From contig NW_020954585.1 of NCBI RefSeq assembly GCF_900497805.2, forward strand, positions 40,431,527 through 40,495,526: a DNA stretch of 64,000 nucleotides, given 5' to 3'. The position numbers and the translations under genes were made by a program. The DNA is from Vombatus ursinus. Lineage: Eukaryota; Chordata; Mammalia; Diprotodontia; Vombatidae. Every line of letters begins with the position of its first letter. Position 1 is the first letter of the stretch. Shown here piece after piece: positions 45,087-55,736 of the stretch. The notes below the pieces were generated by a model that was given only the letters and a program-made list of their open reading frames with translations, was not told the DNA's origin and searched no databases.

Positions 45087-45555
45087 TTATTGATTAATGT
45101 TCAAAGTATTGTTCGTACAGGTACATGGGTTATGAAAATTTTGAGTGCTTACCTCAGGCCTTAGACTTCCGGGGGCCCACATTGCAGGTGGCCATGTTTT
45201 GGGGCAGTGGCATGGGGGCTGAGTCCCAGACAACAACATTCCTGAAGGCTGAGGCAGGATGAGTGATTCTTTTTCCCCTGCACTCCCTGTCTCCAGTGTG
45301 GTGATTGATCTGCTTACTGTCCAAGGGTAGCTTTGCCTGCCATGTTTCTCTCTTAGTCCACCTTCCCATTGGGGTGAGGATTGGACTGTCCTGTTACACT
45401 CAGAAGACCCCACCCCACCTGCTGCATGTCGACTTCCATGATGATAGAGGTGGACAGGATCTTGGAATCAACAAGAAAGACAGCCACAGTATGGTTGTCC
45501 CTCCTGGTAGTTTTTTCTATCCTTATCTTTTCCCTCCTTTTCTACTGGACCTCTT
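45087..45555 (-). pseudogene. Possible retrocopy or exon of unknown gene
   Basis: GC-richer than both flanks. On the minus strand it has protein-like stretches in more than one frame (TVAVFLVDSKILSTSIIMEV; then RNVVVWDSAPMPLPQNM; ending CNVGPRKSKA before a TGA). About 100 bp further on is an AATAAA (near 45090) as in a short 3' UTR. I recognise no family. Frame changes between the stretches would make it a pseudogene, and no poly-A tail or target duplication is evident. It could equally be a non-coding unique region. Confidence 0.25.
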
Positions 45556-45570
45556 GGAAGGAAAGATGGA

Positions 45571-45826
45571 ATCATTAAGCATCTACTATGTGCCAGGTAC
45601 TGTGATAAGAGCTTTACAAATATTATCTTACGTGAATCTCACAACAATCCTGGAAAGTAGATGCTATTATGATCCCCATTTTACAGTTGAGGAAACTGAG
45701 GCAGACAGAAGCTAAGTTATTTGCCAAGGGTCTCAAAGTTAGTAAGTGTCTGAGGGCAGATTTGAATTCTCAGGTTTTCCTGACTCTAGGCTCAGCACTC
45801 TTTCCACTGGGCCACCAGCTGCTTCC
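45571..45826 (-). repeat. MIR-type SINE, inverted
   Basis: aagcatctactatgtgccag, cccattttacagttgaggaa, actgaggcagacagaagcta, gatttgaattctcaggtttt and tttccactgggccaccagct. Confidence 0.85.
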
Positions 45827-45867
45827 AGTGGAAGGAAGTTTCCTCCATTGTAGTGTAGTTCCTTCCT

Positions 45868-46400
45868 CCCTCCCTCCCTCCCTTCCTTCCTTCTCCCTTT
45901 CTTCCTCCCTTCTTTCCTCCCTCCCTCCCTCCCTTCCTTTCTTCCTTTTCCTTCCTTCCTTCCTTCTCCCTTTCTTCCTCCCTTCCTTCCTTTCTTCTTT
46001 TCTTCCTTCCTTCCTTCCTTCTCCTTTTCTTCCTCCCTTCCTTCTTTTCTTCTTTTCTTCCTTCTTCCTTCCTTCCTTCCTTTTCCTTCCTGCCTCCCTT
46101 CCTTCCTTCTCCTTTTCTTCCTCCATTCCTTCCTTCTCCCTTTCTTCCTCCCTTCCTTTCTTCTTTTCTTCCTTCCTTCTTTCTTCCTTCCTTCCTTCTC
46201 CTTTTCTTCCTCCCTTCCTTCTTTTCTTCTTTTCTTCCTTCTTCCTTCCTTTTCTTTCCTGCCTCCCTTTCTTCCTTCTCCCTTTCTTTCTCCCTTCCTT
46301 TCTTCTTTTCTTCCTTCCTTCTTTCTTTCTTCCTCCCTCCCTTCCTTCCTTCCTTCTTCTCTCTCTCCCTTCCTTCCTGCCTTCCTGCTTTCCTCCCTAC
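45868..46400 (+). repeat. Polypyrimidine (TTCC/CTCC) tract with higher-order repeats
   Basis: About 530 bp almost without purines on the plus strand. Blocks such as ttctccctttcttcctccct recur at about 45963, 46133 and 46273, and ttccttttccttcctgcctc-like blocks at about 46078 and 46245, so the tract has a superimposed period of roughly 140-170 bp. The 254-codon plus and 225-codon minus frames over it are translations of the repeat. Confidence 0.95.
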
Positions 46401-46555
46401 CCCATCTATCACACTGAATGTTCCCTTTTGTGATTTCTTTTCTCCTTCCAGGCTACTCTTGATGTTCATTTTAACCTGACCCTGAAACTATTGCGCTCAT
46501 TTGTCATCAAACATGCCTAAATAGAGAGAAAACACATACCCAAAGAATCATACCA

Positions 46556-47345
46556 CTATGCTCTTATACTTTAATGTCTTTTTTTATCTCATAGTTACAG
46601 ATATTTCTTCTGATGTCGCGTATCACAGAGGGTCCCAGCCTTTTGAATCTATGTGATGCTTGTCCATTTCCTTCTGTAAGTCCTCCAAAGTGAGTACACT
46701 CAGCTTGCTGGAGGCCTTCCCTTAGATCTGTTGATATGTGGGGAAAAAACATAGAGCACCTAAATTATCCATCCTCTCACTTCCTACATGACTGACCCAC
46801 TTCCTTTGGAGCTCAAATATCTCTGATGATTTACCTTATGCCATTTCTTCTGTGAGATTTTTTTTTATCAGTAATATGTTGAGGCCTGCCCATACCCATC
46901 ATGCACACCTCTTCATTGCCATTTGGGTGACCTATAACTTGAATTCTTTAGACAAAGTGGTATTCCTTGACCCACAGCCACCTAGCCTCATTGGAAGTGT
47001 TTTGATGTTAAAAATGACTTTTGTTTTAGTAAGAAAGTTGAAGTCATTAAAAGCATTGTACAATTTTCCAGGAGCAATTCGGCCCATGCATGGAATCCTT
47101 TGTTCAAATCTGGGTTTGGTTTGTCGTTCCTTTGCAGTATGTGTCCTAGATATATGCACTGATGAACCAGTCCTATGGATGTCCATCTGATGATAATAAT
47201 GTCCATCATAATCTGGACAACAGAAGGTTCTTTATCAACTTGCTTTTTCCTGTGTGGATAGTTAGGCTTGACTTTTTTTGAGTTATTATAGAGCTCATTT
47301 AGCAGGCATTGAAATTCTCCAGGGCTTTATCAGAATGTTATCCAC
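46556..47345 (-). mobile_element. Second RTE-like LINE relic, reverse transcriptase end
   Basis: Minus strand. From about 47320 come LFVDNILI (in place of the FADD-type RT motif) and LNELYNNSKKVKPNYP. At 47209-46988 is CIYLGHILQRNDKPNPDLNK, then WAELL. At about 46960 is RNTTLSKEFKL (in place of ETWTL). At 46840-46760 is KWVSHVGSERMDNLG (in place of the WAGHVAR-type motif). The order is that of RTE-type and related LINE C-termini, but the sequence is quite different from the copy at 26533. Several frameshifts are present, and it is old. Confidence 0.7.
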
Positions 47346-47369
47346 AAATAAGAATATACTGGAAGACTT

Positions 47370-47475
47370 CAACAGTGTGGTATGGTGGGAAGAGTACTAG
47401 ACTGGAAATCAGAGGACCTAGGTGCAAATCCTGACTCTTCCATTTATTATCTATGTAACTGGGCAAATCACTATT
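47370..47475 (+). repeat. MIR-type SINE, 5' part
   Basis: agtgtggtatggtgggaaga, ctggaaatcagaggacctag, gcaaatcctgactcttccat. Confidence 0.8.
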
Positions 47476-47840
47476 ATACCATCAGTGAGAGAAATGAGTA
47501 GGCATTGAGATCACCCCTAAGAGACACATAATGGAACATGTGTGGCTTGGTGCATATGTGGAGGGGTAACTCAACTCTGATACTATAAAACCGCTGAAGT
47601 CCTCTGGTGATATCATGTTCTTAATGGGTCTGCTCCCAGCCTTGATATAGCATTTCTCTGAGTGAGGTGCTCTGCTGATGCTAACGTGACTTCTCTGAAC
47701 AAAATCTTTGCTCATCTGATGAAGCTGCTCTGTGGCATTTACTTTGGACACGTTTCTCTACTGATCTCTGCTGGACAAATAATCTCAGATGAATGTTTCT
47801 CACTGCTACTATCTTCTGGGTGCATCTTCTCTTCAGAGCA
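47476..47840. other. Unassigned spacer
   Basis: Overlapping frames on both strands (89 and 83 codons) have no motif. Confidence 0.4.
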
Positions 47841-48005
47841 TTTTTTTCATATCAACAAAATGTTAAAATTGGAAAGAACCTTAAAGATTATCTTGTCTGG
47901 TCTCATCTTATAAATGAGGTAACTGAGACTCATAGCAATTAAGTGACTTAACCAAGGTCATACATCTAGTGTGAAATTGGTTAAAGTTTATACTGATGTC
48001 GAACT
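47841..48005 (-). repeat. MIR-type SINE, inverted
   Basis: aaaattggaaagaaccttaa, cttataaatgaggtaactga, ttaagtgacttaaccaaggt. Confidence 0.75.
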
Positions 48006-48074
48006 AATGCTGGCTTAGTCACATGAATGCTCCTTGACTAATCAGAACAAAGAGACAATTTATTTGAATTTGTC

Positions 48075-48272
48075 TTAGTATTGGAGTTAAACGCATAGAC
48101 TTGGATTCAAATTCAGATGATCTAGGTTTGAATCCTGGCTCTGTCACATGGTGCATGTGTGATCTTTGGCTAGTCACTCACCCCTTGTAAGTTTCTTGTT
48201 CCTCATCAGGAAAATTGGGAGGACGAGATGACCTCTAAGCTCCCTTAAAACTCTATATCTATTGCCTTATGA
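48075..48272 (+). repeat. MIR-type SINE
   Basis: cttggattcaaattcagatg, gtttgaatcctggctctgtc, gtgatctttggctagtcact and ctaagctcccttaaaactct. Confidence 0.8.
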
Positions 48273-48429
48273 AACTATGTTCTGTGGACTTAGAATTAAA
48301 TACAATATTTGTTCTAAGCTACGTCTAGAACATTGCATTTTCAAGAACTCCAAGTACAACAAAAGACCTGTATTTTCTTTTGTCTGGGAAATGAGAAAAG
48401 TAGAGTGACAAAGGACCCCTAGGTCCCTA

Positions 48430-49108
48430 AGTGTAAGCTTCTCATCTGCTTCCCATTCACTCATCTCTTGACTTCCCAATTCAGGTTCTATCTGCTCCTT
48501 CCATAGAATCCTCATTTCAGTTTTACAAGCTTCTCTTCATCTTAGACCTTTTCCTCTAATGTTGCTTCCATTTTCCTGCACTCACAGAGACCTGGATTCC
48601 CCTAGAAGAATCTGAATCCCTGGCTGTCATGTGTAGTACTGGCTCTGCTTTCTCTCATGTCACTTTGACCAAACCCCCAACTATGGATTTCTTCTACTTC
48701 TTTTACTTCTACACTGATGCCACTGAATGGTGCTGGTGGAAGTCATTCAGCCATGGTGAATAGGTCCTCTCCAAATTTATAATATCTATTTTTACTGGGC
48801 CCTCTCTACAGCAAGGCAAGTCTTTTACTCTTCCCTAATTCATTCTCTATCACATGCCCCCAGCAGAAAGGGGAGCTTTTCCTCAAACCTCTCACACCTC
48901 CCCTCCTTCCACCCTGCACAAGATATCATCTTATACTTTACTGAGAAAATAGAGGTAAAATGTACCAGGATCTCCATCTTTATTTCTGAAAATTATTTGA
49001 CATTATTTCCTATTTTTTTTTCATTACTCAAGTCTCTGACAAAGAGATACCTTTTCTCCTCATTGGGTCACCCCCATCTCCTTTAGTGGTTTGCTCCCAT
49101 GCTTAAGG
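48430..49108 (+). repeat. L2-type ORF2, endonuclease region
   Basis: The plus frame near 48578 reads LTETWIPLEESESLA, the CLTETWL-type signature of CR1/L2 endonucleases. Downstream C/T-rich sequence follows L2 order (ggtgctggtggaagtcattc recalls the GRGGG region). Frames are broken; ancient. Confidence 0.65.
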
Positions 49109-49111
49109 ATA

Positions 49112-49398
49112 GATGCAGCTAGGTGGAACAGTGAATAGAAAGGGACTTAGTGACAGAAAGAATTGATTTCAAATTTTGCCTCGGACACTTACTAGCTGTG
49201 TGATCCTGGGCAAATTACTTAACCCCTCTTTCCCTCAGTCCCTCTGTTCCTCATCTATAAAACAGGGACAATAATAGTACCTATCTCAAGAAGTGGTAAG
49301 AATTGCAATGATCATCAGAATGACTAAATGAGTTAATGAGTAAAGCACTTTAAAAACTTTAAAATACTATGTAAATGTTAGCTATTATTATTATGATG
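49112..49398 (+). repeat. tRNA/CORE-SINE (MIR-like)
   Basis: atgcagctaggtggaacagt, cttactagctgtgtgatcct, tcctcatctataaaacaggg, and the MIR tail ending in TATTAT and GATG runs. Confidence 0.85.
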
Positions 49399-49404
49399 AT
49401 GGAT

Positions 49405-49540
49405 GGATGGATAAAAATTGATTAAAAGTTTACTATGGATCAGGAACTATGCTAGTGCTGGGTACACAAAAACAGGAAATAAAATGGTCCCTAATCTCAA
49501 GGAATTTACAGTCTAATGTGGGAAAACAACACATGAATGG
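49405..49540 (-). repeat. L2-type 3' end, antisense
   Basis: ttactatggatcaggaacta, ctcaaggaatttacagtcta. Confidence 0.7.
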
Positions 49541-49805
49541 GAGATGGAAATTGGAAGGGGCTATGGGTTATCTGTTGCAGAGTGAAATAGGGGCTGACTA
49601 GAGAGTAAAATAAGAAAGAAATGAGCACTGTGTCTGGGACTTCTCATAATATGGCAGTCTTGGGCAAGGGTTCACCAATCATGGAGTTGTCCTTAGGGCG
49701 GGGTCATCATCCTCCTTGGGGAAAGGTGGCTGGTGTGTAGGTGGGGCAGATAATTCAGCTTCTCCTACCTATTAGGGAAAACTAATGCAGGGAAACAAGG
49801 AGCTC
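49541..49805. other. Unassigned spacer
   Basis: G-rich in places; may be the rest of the antisense L2. Confidence 0.4.
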
Positions 49806-50132
49806 TGATCTTATCACACCTTTACAACCTATCTCCAACCTATCTTTTCAACCTGACTTTCTTTCACTCACTCTTTGATCCAGGCAAACTGGCTTGCTTT
49901 CCTGCTGTTCCTCACACATCATATTCCTTTGCTCATTTCTGTGTCCCTTGGGGTCCCTCATCACTTTGACTTTTTCAAGTATCTAGTCTCCTTTAAAACT
50001 CAGCTCAGGTGCCACTTCCTATATGAAGCCTTTCCTGATTTTTCCAGTTACTAGTTCTTTCTCCTTAATTGTTTTCTGTCTCATTGTCTCTGTCTCTCTC
50101 TGTCTCTCTCTCCCTCCACACACACACACACA

Positions 50133-50173
<41 letters not shown>

Positions 50174-50335
50174 TATATTTATACAAGCAAATGTTTATAT
50201 GGTGTCTCCTTTAGAACATGAATTCCTAGAGAATAGGGGCTGTTCTATTTTTGTCTTTGTACCCCCAGTGCCCAGCACAGAGCTTGGCACATAGAAGGTG
50301 TTTAATAAATGCTTGTTGATTGATAGGTCCAGAAA
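49806..50335 (+). repeat. L2-type LINE 3' part containing a (CA)n microsatellite
   Basis: cttttcaacctgactttctt, ctcaggtgccacttcctata, gaagcctttcctgatttttc, then CA repeats (50117-50169), then agcacagagcttggcacata and ttaataaatgcttgttgatt. The microsatellite expanded inside the L2 3' UTR. Confidence 0.87.
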
Positions 50336-51570
50336 CTGTGTGACATCTCCCATGCCTAATCCTGAAAGCTGCATAGTATAAATCTTGAAAAAGATCTCAG
50401 ATGGTCCAAATGGAATTGTGTACTTTTCTCTCATCACCAACTGAAGCATTGAGCTATTCCTCACTTTTCCTCCTTAACCTTTTCAAGGAAGAAAAAGTAT
50501 AAAAAGATATTAAGGTAATAATTATTTTTAGGAATAAGAGAAATGAATTTGTACAAAACTGAAAATGAGTTCATGATAACTTGTTAGATGAATGGTAATC
50601 TACTACTATATATTACAAAGCAAAATGTGGCATGAGTCACACCTATCTTGGGCTCCATCCAAAGAACTTTAATTTCTTTTCAGGTCTTGCCTGTAAAGCA
50701 ATCTTATGACATGGATCCAGAGAAGACCATTTTAGTGATATAATACTGAGTAATTTAGATAGCCTGACATCTTAGTGTATGGCATGGTGCCTGGCACATA
50801 GTAAGCACTTAATAAATTCTCTGTCTCTCTTTTTCTGTCTGTCTCTCTTTGTCCCGTACTCTATCTCTCTTTTTTCTCACCTATCTATCTACCTATCTAT
50901 CTATCTATCTTTCTATCTTTTGAAAACTTCCATAGCAAAACCCCATTGATTTGGCATTGAATTCAGGCTAATGGAATTAACAGGGCTCCATATAAGTGAA
51001 TTTTCTAGATAAATGAAAGTTAGCCCTTTGAGTGAGAAAACCTGTTGAGTTTTAAAAACTTTTCATAATCTAAAAACTTTAGATTTAGAAAATCTTTTAA
51101 AAATATGTTGCATACTTCTGTTATTGGAAACATATCTCCTCTTTGAGTTCATGTGGTAGATATCTGTAGCTGAAGTAAATCTACTACAATGTAGAAATTA
51201 CAGAGGTTAAACAGCAATAACTTATACTTAAGCACAAGTTTAGATCTCAGACAAAAAATAAACCGAAATGAAGATTAAGATTCTGAAAAGGCCTCTTATC
51301 AGTCTTTTTACAGCAAAGTGACAGAGAATTTTTACATATTGCAATCTTGTACATTCTTCATAGGCCACAAAAGTTAAACAAAAGACACATTCATAATCCC
51401 ATGCTTCTTTCAATGTCATAAAAATTGAGCAAACTTAAACAGTCATAATCTCATACATCTCTTGAGGAAACAAACCTAATTAAAAGGATACTAGAGGTAA
51501 ACAAAGTCAGATTGCAGATTAAACAGAATTTGCAAAATTCTACATTTATAAGACTACAAGGCTCCATTTT
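50336..51570. other. Unassigned with an L2/MIR tail and (TATC)n
   Basis: 50775-50815 is a sense L2/MIR tail (gtgcctggcacatagtaagc), followed by TCTG- and TATC-type repeats (50816-50925). 50926-51570 is AT-rich and unassigned. Confidence 0.45.
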
Positions 51571-51648
51571 AAAGAAGTCACAACGGGCTAACTGAAAGGA
51601 AAGAATTTAGAAATTCCTTCCTCTCAGTTAGCCCGTTGTGAATTCTTT
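51571..51648. repeat. Near-perfect 78-bp palindrome: MITE or small-RNA hairpin candidate
   Basis: Base i pairs with base 103219-i across the whole span. Of 39 positions about 35 pair; the mismatches are 51577/51642, 51596/51623 and 51602/51617, plus the central AG. The arms read aaagaagtcacaacgggcta and tagcccgttgtgaattcttt at their outer ends. RNA from either strand could fold into one long hairpin with almost no loop. Size and form resemble palindromic mariner MITEs such as MADE1, which gave rise to miRNA genes, but I do not recognise this sequence. Confidence 0.85.
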
Positions 51649-52474
51649 CACAAATAAAATATTTTGGGGAGTCTTTTTAAAGATGCTGTGTTCTCTTCTT
51701 CCTCTCATCTGGTTTCTTATCTCAGGAATGTCAAGAGTCTTATTATTCTATTATTTTATTCTTTTATCCTACTGTTCCATGAGTCAGATTTTGGTTATGT
51801 GAGTTAATATTAACAGAAGACAAGCTTTTAGTTAGCCAAAAGTTGCCAAAGGAATGGTCCTGAGCCCCAAATAATAAAAATTAATAAGAGAAAATAAAAA
51901 AATTAAAAATTTCCATTGTACTTCCCTGATTTCTTAAATAGAAAATATTAAATGAAATTTAAACTTTGCTTGATGATCTGGGTTTATTATTCAGAATATC
52001 TGTTACAACAGTCTTCTAAAACAAAGGATTTTTATTTTTTACTTTATTATTTGTCTTTTTTTGATATCAGGCTATCAGTCATAACTTTTCTTCCTGTTGC
52101 TGTGCCTTCCTCTAGCAACCCTCTTCCAGTTTGCTGCTTTTAATTTATTGTGAGGTGGAAAATTAGATAGCCAGATTTATTAATAAATATGTGTAAAATA
52201 ATTATAAATTTCTGAATAAAGACTGAATGTATAAAGTGTGCAACTTTGATGCATGAGCTTTGTGAAAGCTGTTTGAAGTACTCAGAGTCCTTTTTTTTTC
52301 CCTTTCTCAGGTTCTGACTTCTAGATAAGTGGAGGAATATTTGGAAACCCACCTCTTTGACTAAAATCCTAATCTGGTGCTTCCTCCTGGTATGGAGATG
52401 ACACCAAGTTCTTAGAGACCATTCTAGGAGAGCACACGTTCTAGAAGGTCCTACTTAATTCACAGAAGCAAAAG
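51649..52474. other. Unassigned AT-rich block
   Basis: No recognised repeat or gene. Confidence 0.4.
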
Positions 52475-52875
52475 ATCTATGAGAAGTAGTATGTTATAAT
52501 GGATAAAGAGCCAGCCTTAGAGATAGGAAGACTTGGGCTTAGAGTCTTGATTCTGAAATTCATTGGCTTGGTGAACCTAAGTAAACCCTTAATTTCATAG
52601 TGCTCTAGGTGGGTGAGGTCAAATTCCAATAGGAACAGATCCCTGTGGGTGCACATTGATTTAGAAAACTGTAAATTAACATTGGACTGTGTAGTACTGT
52701 ACTTTTATTTAATTTGTTAAACATTTCTCAGTTAAATTTTAATCTAGTAGGACTTGAGAGTTTCACTGACCACAAGTTTGATGCATCTGCTCTATAGGAC
52801 TCTTTAAGACTATAAGATACAGGGAAGGCAACCTGCACTGGTTGAAGGAGTTTCCTCATCTGAAAGTTCTCATCT
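52475..52875 (+). repeat. Marsupial MIR-type SINE split by a hAT element
   Basis: The 5' part (52475-52609: taatggataaagagccagcc, gataggaagacttgggctta, ttcatagtgctctagg) resumes at 52789 (ctttaagactataagataca, gcaacctgcactggttgaag, gagtttcctcatctgaaagt). Confidence 0.8.
52602..52796. mobile_element. Non-autonomous hAT element with 8-bp target duplication
   Basis: gctctagg (52602-52609) and gctctata (52789-52796) flank a 179-bp element. The left end tgggtgaggtcaaattcc and right end agtttgatgcatct are a decayed TGTCAAAC-type inverted pair. The inside has ttgatttagaaaactgtaaa, atttgttaaacatttctcag and ttttaatctagtaggact. It shares its body with the copy at 54268. Confidence 0.8.
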
Positions 52876-53696
52876 CTGTCCCTATTTAAGGTCTATAAAG
52901 ATGTGTTATTATTAATATTTGTCTGCTTTTCCCGATACAGCTTTTTCATCCCCAACCATCACATGGGGAAGCTCAGGCATCTCCAGCTTTACTAATCTTT
53001 AGAGATTAGCTTTCCCTAAAAGGAGACAAAGCCATCCCCAACCACTGATTGATCCCAGTTTCCTTATGAGCTTCTCAGTGACCTTTATTAAGGATAAAAA
53101 AATCTCAGCCATAAGCAGTCAGGGCCTCTCAGACTTGGTGGATTTCTGAAGAAACTGAGAGTCACGATATTCTGCTCTGCTGACCAGATGGAAATGGACT
53201 AGTCTAGAGCAGCTAAGTGCCACTCTGTCCTTGTTGCATATTCTTGCTATATTAGAACAAAGGAAACATCCTTTGGTTAAACATCTGATAAATTTTGAGT
53301 GTCTCATTTTGTTTTAACATTGAATTTGAACTAAGAGCATACTAATGTTACAGCTGTCTCTGACATAATTGCTTTCCTCATAATACACCATCTGCTATAG
53401 GACTATGTTGTCCAAAGACCAACATACATAAGTTTGGAAAAGCTTGATACCAGAATGTCTATCAATGAAGACCTGCAGTTGTGTGGGAGATGATGAGGTA
53501 GCTGTACTGAGCTCCCTCCATAAATGGAACGTCTGGGAGGAGCTCTCTGATGGATGTCACCTTCTACCCCCTCCAATGAGGGGAAGGGAGGGGTCCCAAG
53601 TCCATAGGGCACTGGGGAGGAGTGAGTGTCAGAGTTGATTCAATCTTGTTGAAAATGATTTATTGGAAACAATGATGAGGCCTAGGAGATCAGTCT
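52876..53696. other. Unassigned block
   Basis: No recognised repeats; frames up to 69 codons without motifs. Confidence 0.4.
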
Positions 53697-54259
53697 CAGA
53701 AACTCTTTAAAATTTTTTAATTTTTTAATAGTATTTAATTTTTTCCCAATTATATTTAATGACAATTTTTAGCAATCCTTTTTACAAAATCTTGAGTTCC
53801 AAATTTTTCTCCCTCCCCTCTTCCTAAAATAATAAGCAATTTGAAATAAGTTATATATGTGCTAGAATACAAAACATATTTCCATATTGAAATAAAAAAT
53901 AAAACATATTCCATATGAAAGAAGAAATCAATAAAAGGAAAAAACATAAAAAAAATAAAATGAAAATAATATGCTTTGATCTGCACTCAGAGTCCATCAG
54001 TTCTTTCTCTGGATGTGGATAGCATTTTCTATCATAAGTCCCTTATAATTATCTTGGATCATTGTATTGCTGAGAAGAGTTAAGTCATTCATAGTTAATC
54101 ATCACACAATGTTGCTGTTACTCTGTATAATGTTTTCCTGGTCTACTCCTTTCACTTTGTCTCAGTTCATACAAGTCTTTCCAGGTTTTTCCGAAATTCT
54201 CTTGCTCATTTCTTATTGCCATTCACAGCTTGTTCAGATGGGCACCAGAAAGTCTTAAA
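53697..54259 (-). mobile_element. 5'-truncated L1 with imperfect target duplication
   Basis: cagaaactctttaaa (53697-53711) and cagaaagtcttaaa (54246-54259) flank it. Reversed L1 3' UTR words: tttaatagtatttaattttt, gttccaaatttttctccctc, aatatgctttgatctgcact. Next comes the end of ORF2, ending at tttcttattgccattcacag. Confidence 0.88.
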
Positions 54260-54267
54260 GGTGTATT

Positions 54268-54440
54268 ACTACAATGGCATCACACTCAAATAGAAGTAGA
54301 TCTCTATGGCAGCATCTTGACTTAGAATACCACAATTTAATACTATCTATGTCATTTTGTATATTTATTTATTTTATTAGCCATTTCCAAATTACTTTTA
54401 AATCTAGTTCAGGCTGCCCTGGGAGTTTTCTGCTTCTGGA
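54268..54440. mobile_element. Non-autonomous hAT element, same family as 52602
   Basis: gcatcacactcaaatagaag at the left; then cttgacttagaataccacaa, tatttattttattagccatt, ttttaaatctagttcaggct. The right end is worn. It abuts the L1. Confidence 0.7.
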
Positions 54441-54734
54441 CTGCTTCTTTTACCATGTAAAAGATGAGAGGAAATTAGTATCAGTATAACGAGCAGTAAC
54501 ATTAGTGAACTCAGGAATCATTGGAACACAAGTGTGTATCAGCACGATAACCCCAGTGATTGTCTCCAGTAATCCACCTTCCAGGAAAGATTGAATCAAC
54601 TCTGATATTAACTTTTCCTCAGCACTCCCTGGCACTGGGACCGCTGCCTCTCTCTGATTGGAGAGAGTGGAGGGTACGCATCCAGTTCCCCCCCAGATTC
54701 CTCATTTGAGGGGTCTCAGTAGAACACAAGGGCC
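54441..54734. other. Unassigned spacer
   Basis: A G/C-richer unrecognised stretch around 54620-54730. Confidence 0.4.
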
Positions 54735-54945
54735 AGTAGGGTGGAAAACCTGCCCCAGAACAAGAAGACTCTGGGTTCAAGTCCTTCCTTTGATGAATAC
54801 TGGCTGGGTTAACCTGGGCAAGCGTATTAACCTCTCCGTGCTCTAGACAGCTCTCCAAGACCATAAATTGCAGAGAAGGGGCCTGCTTATATAGGTAAAA
54901 AGAACTTTTTATACAAATGAAATCACAAGTCCAGACCCTCATGTA
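54735..54945 (+). repeat. Marsupial MIR-type SINE
   Basis: actctgggttcaagtccttc, ggttaacctgggcaagcgta, ctccgtgctctagacagctc, agaccataaattgcagagaa and caaatgaaatcacaagtcca: the full 3' half of the family seen at 8500. Confidence 0.85.
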
Positions 54946-55736
54946 GAGCGTGTCAAAAAAGTCACTAACTGTTTGCTCATCATTCAAAAATACAAATTAG
55001 CACCTACAGCTAAACACTGTACAGAATAAGCAGAAGACCTAGTCTTTGAAATCTAACAGCTCATAATTCCAGGGACTGAAGGTACACTAGAGATGACTCA
55101 CACAGCTGGAAAATGCTCCTGATGAGAACAATCATGGGGCATCCTGGTCCCTCTAATGAGAATCATGCAAGTTCTTATTTCACTGTTAAAAAAAAAAACT
55201 CTCCCCTTGTCACTGACCGCTGTTCTCACAGCCCTTTTGGCTGTTTTTCTCTCATAATGCATTGTCACTTCTTTCCTATACCTCTCATGGTTTCTATTTT
55301 TTGCCTAGTGTTTAAATTCTGCCTGGTTGCATGACTTCACTTTCCCTTGTGATAAAATCTAACACTCATGCAGAATTGGAAATGGAAAAAAGTGGCTTTC
55401 TTCCCTATTAATTGCATTAATGTCTAGTCCTAAAAACCTTGTGTTAACTGGCAGTATCTCCACGCAGCCTGCTCCCTTACTATGTGTTAGATTCCATCAA
55501 CTTGGTGTTTGGGGTATCCTTCTTTGGGAGGATTGTATCACTGTAGGGAACATTTTATAACTTAAAAAATGAATTTTTATGGACTCTGAGAATAAGAAGC
55601 CTGATGAAAAACAGACATACACACATAGGCTACCAGGAAGGAGTTGGAATTTTTTTTTTTTTGCTTTCATTGAAAAGGAAAAAGAAATGTTAATGATCTT
55701 GGCAATACTATTTTCATAATGTCATGGAAGGAAGGG
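54946..55736. other. Unassigned block
   Basis: No recognised repeat. An A10 run near 55188 and a T13 run near 55650 could be worn retroelement tails. Confidence 0.4.

Noticed and set aside
45669-46469. Long plus (254 codon) and minus (225 codon) open frames
   Set aside because: Both are translations of the polypyrimidine tract (SFLPS and GRKEG runs) and extend into a MIR; no gene features.
48590-48640. Host gene exon at LTETWIPLEESESLA
   Set aside because: This is the CR1/L2 endonuclease signature, and the surroundings follow L2.
50095-50170. TCTC/CA dinucleotide junction as a regulatory element
   Set aside because: It is a microsatellite grown inside an L2 3' UTR, with no further evidence of function.
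54619-54987. 122-codon minus frame
   Set aside because: Overlaps an inverted reading of a MIR-type SINE; no motif.
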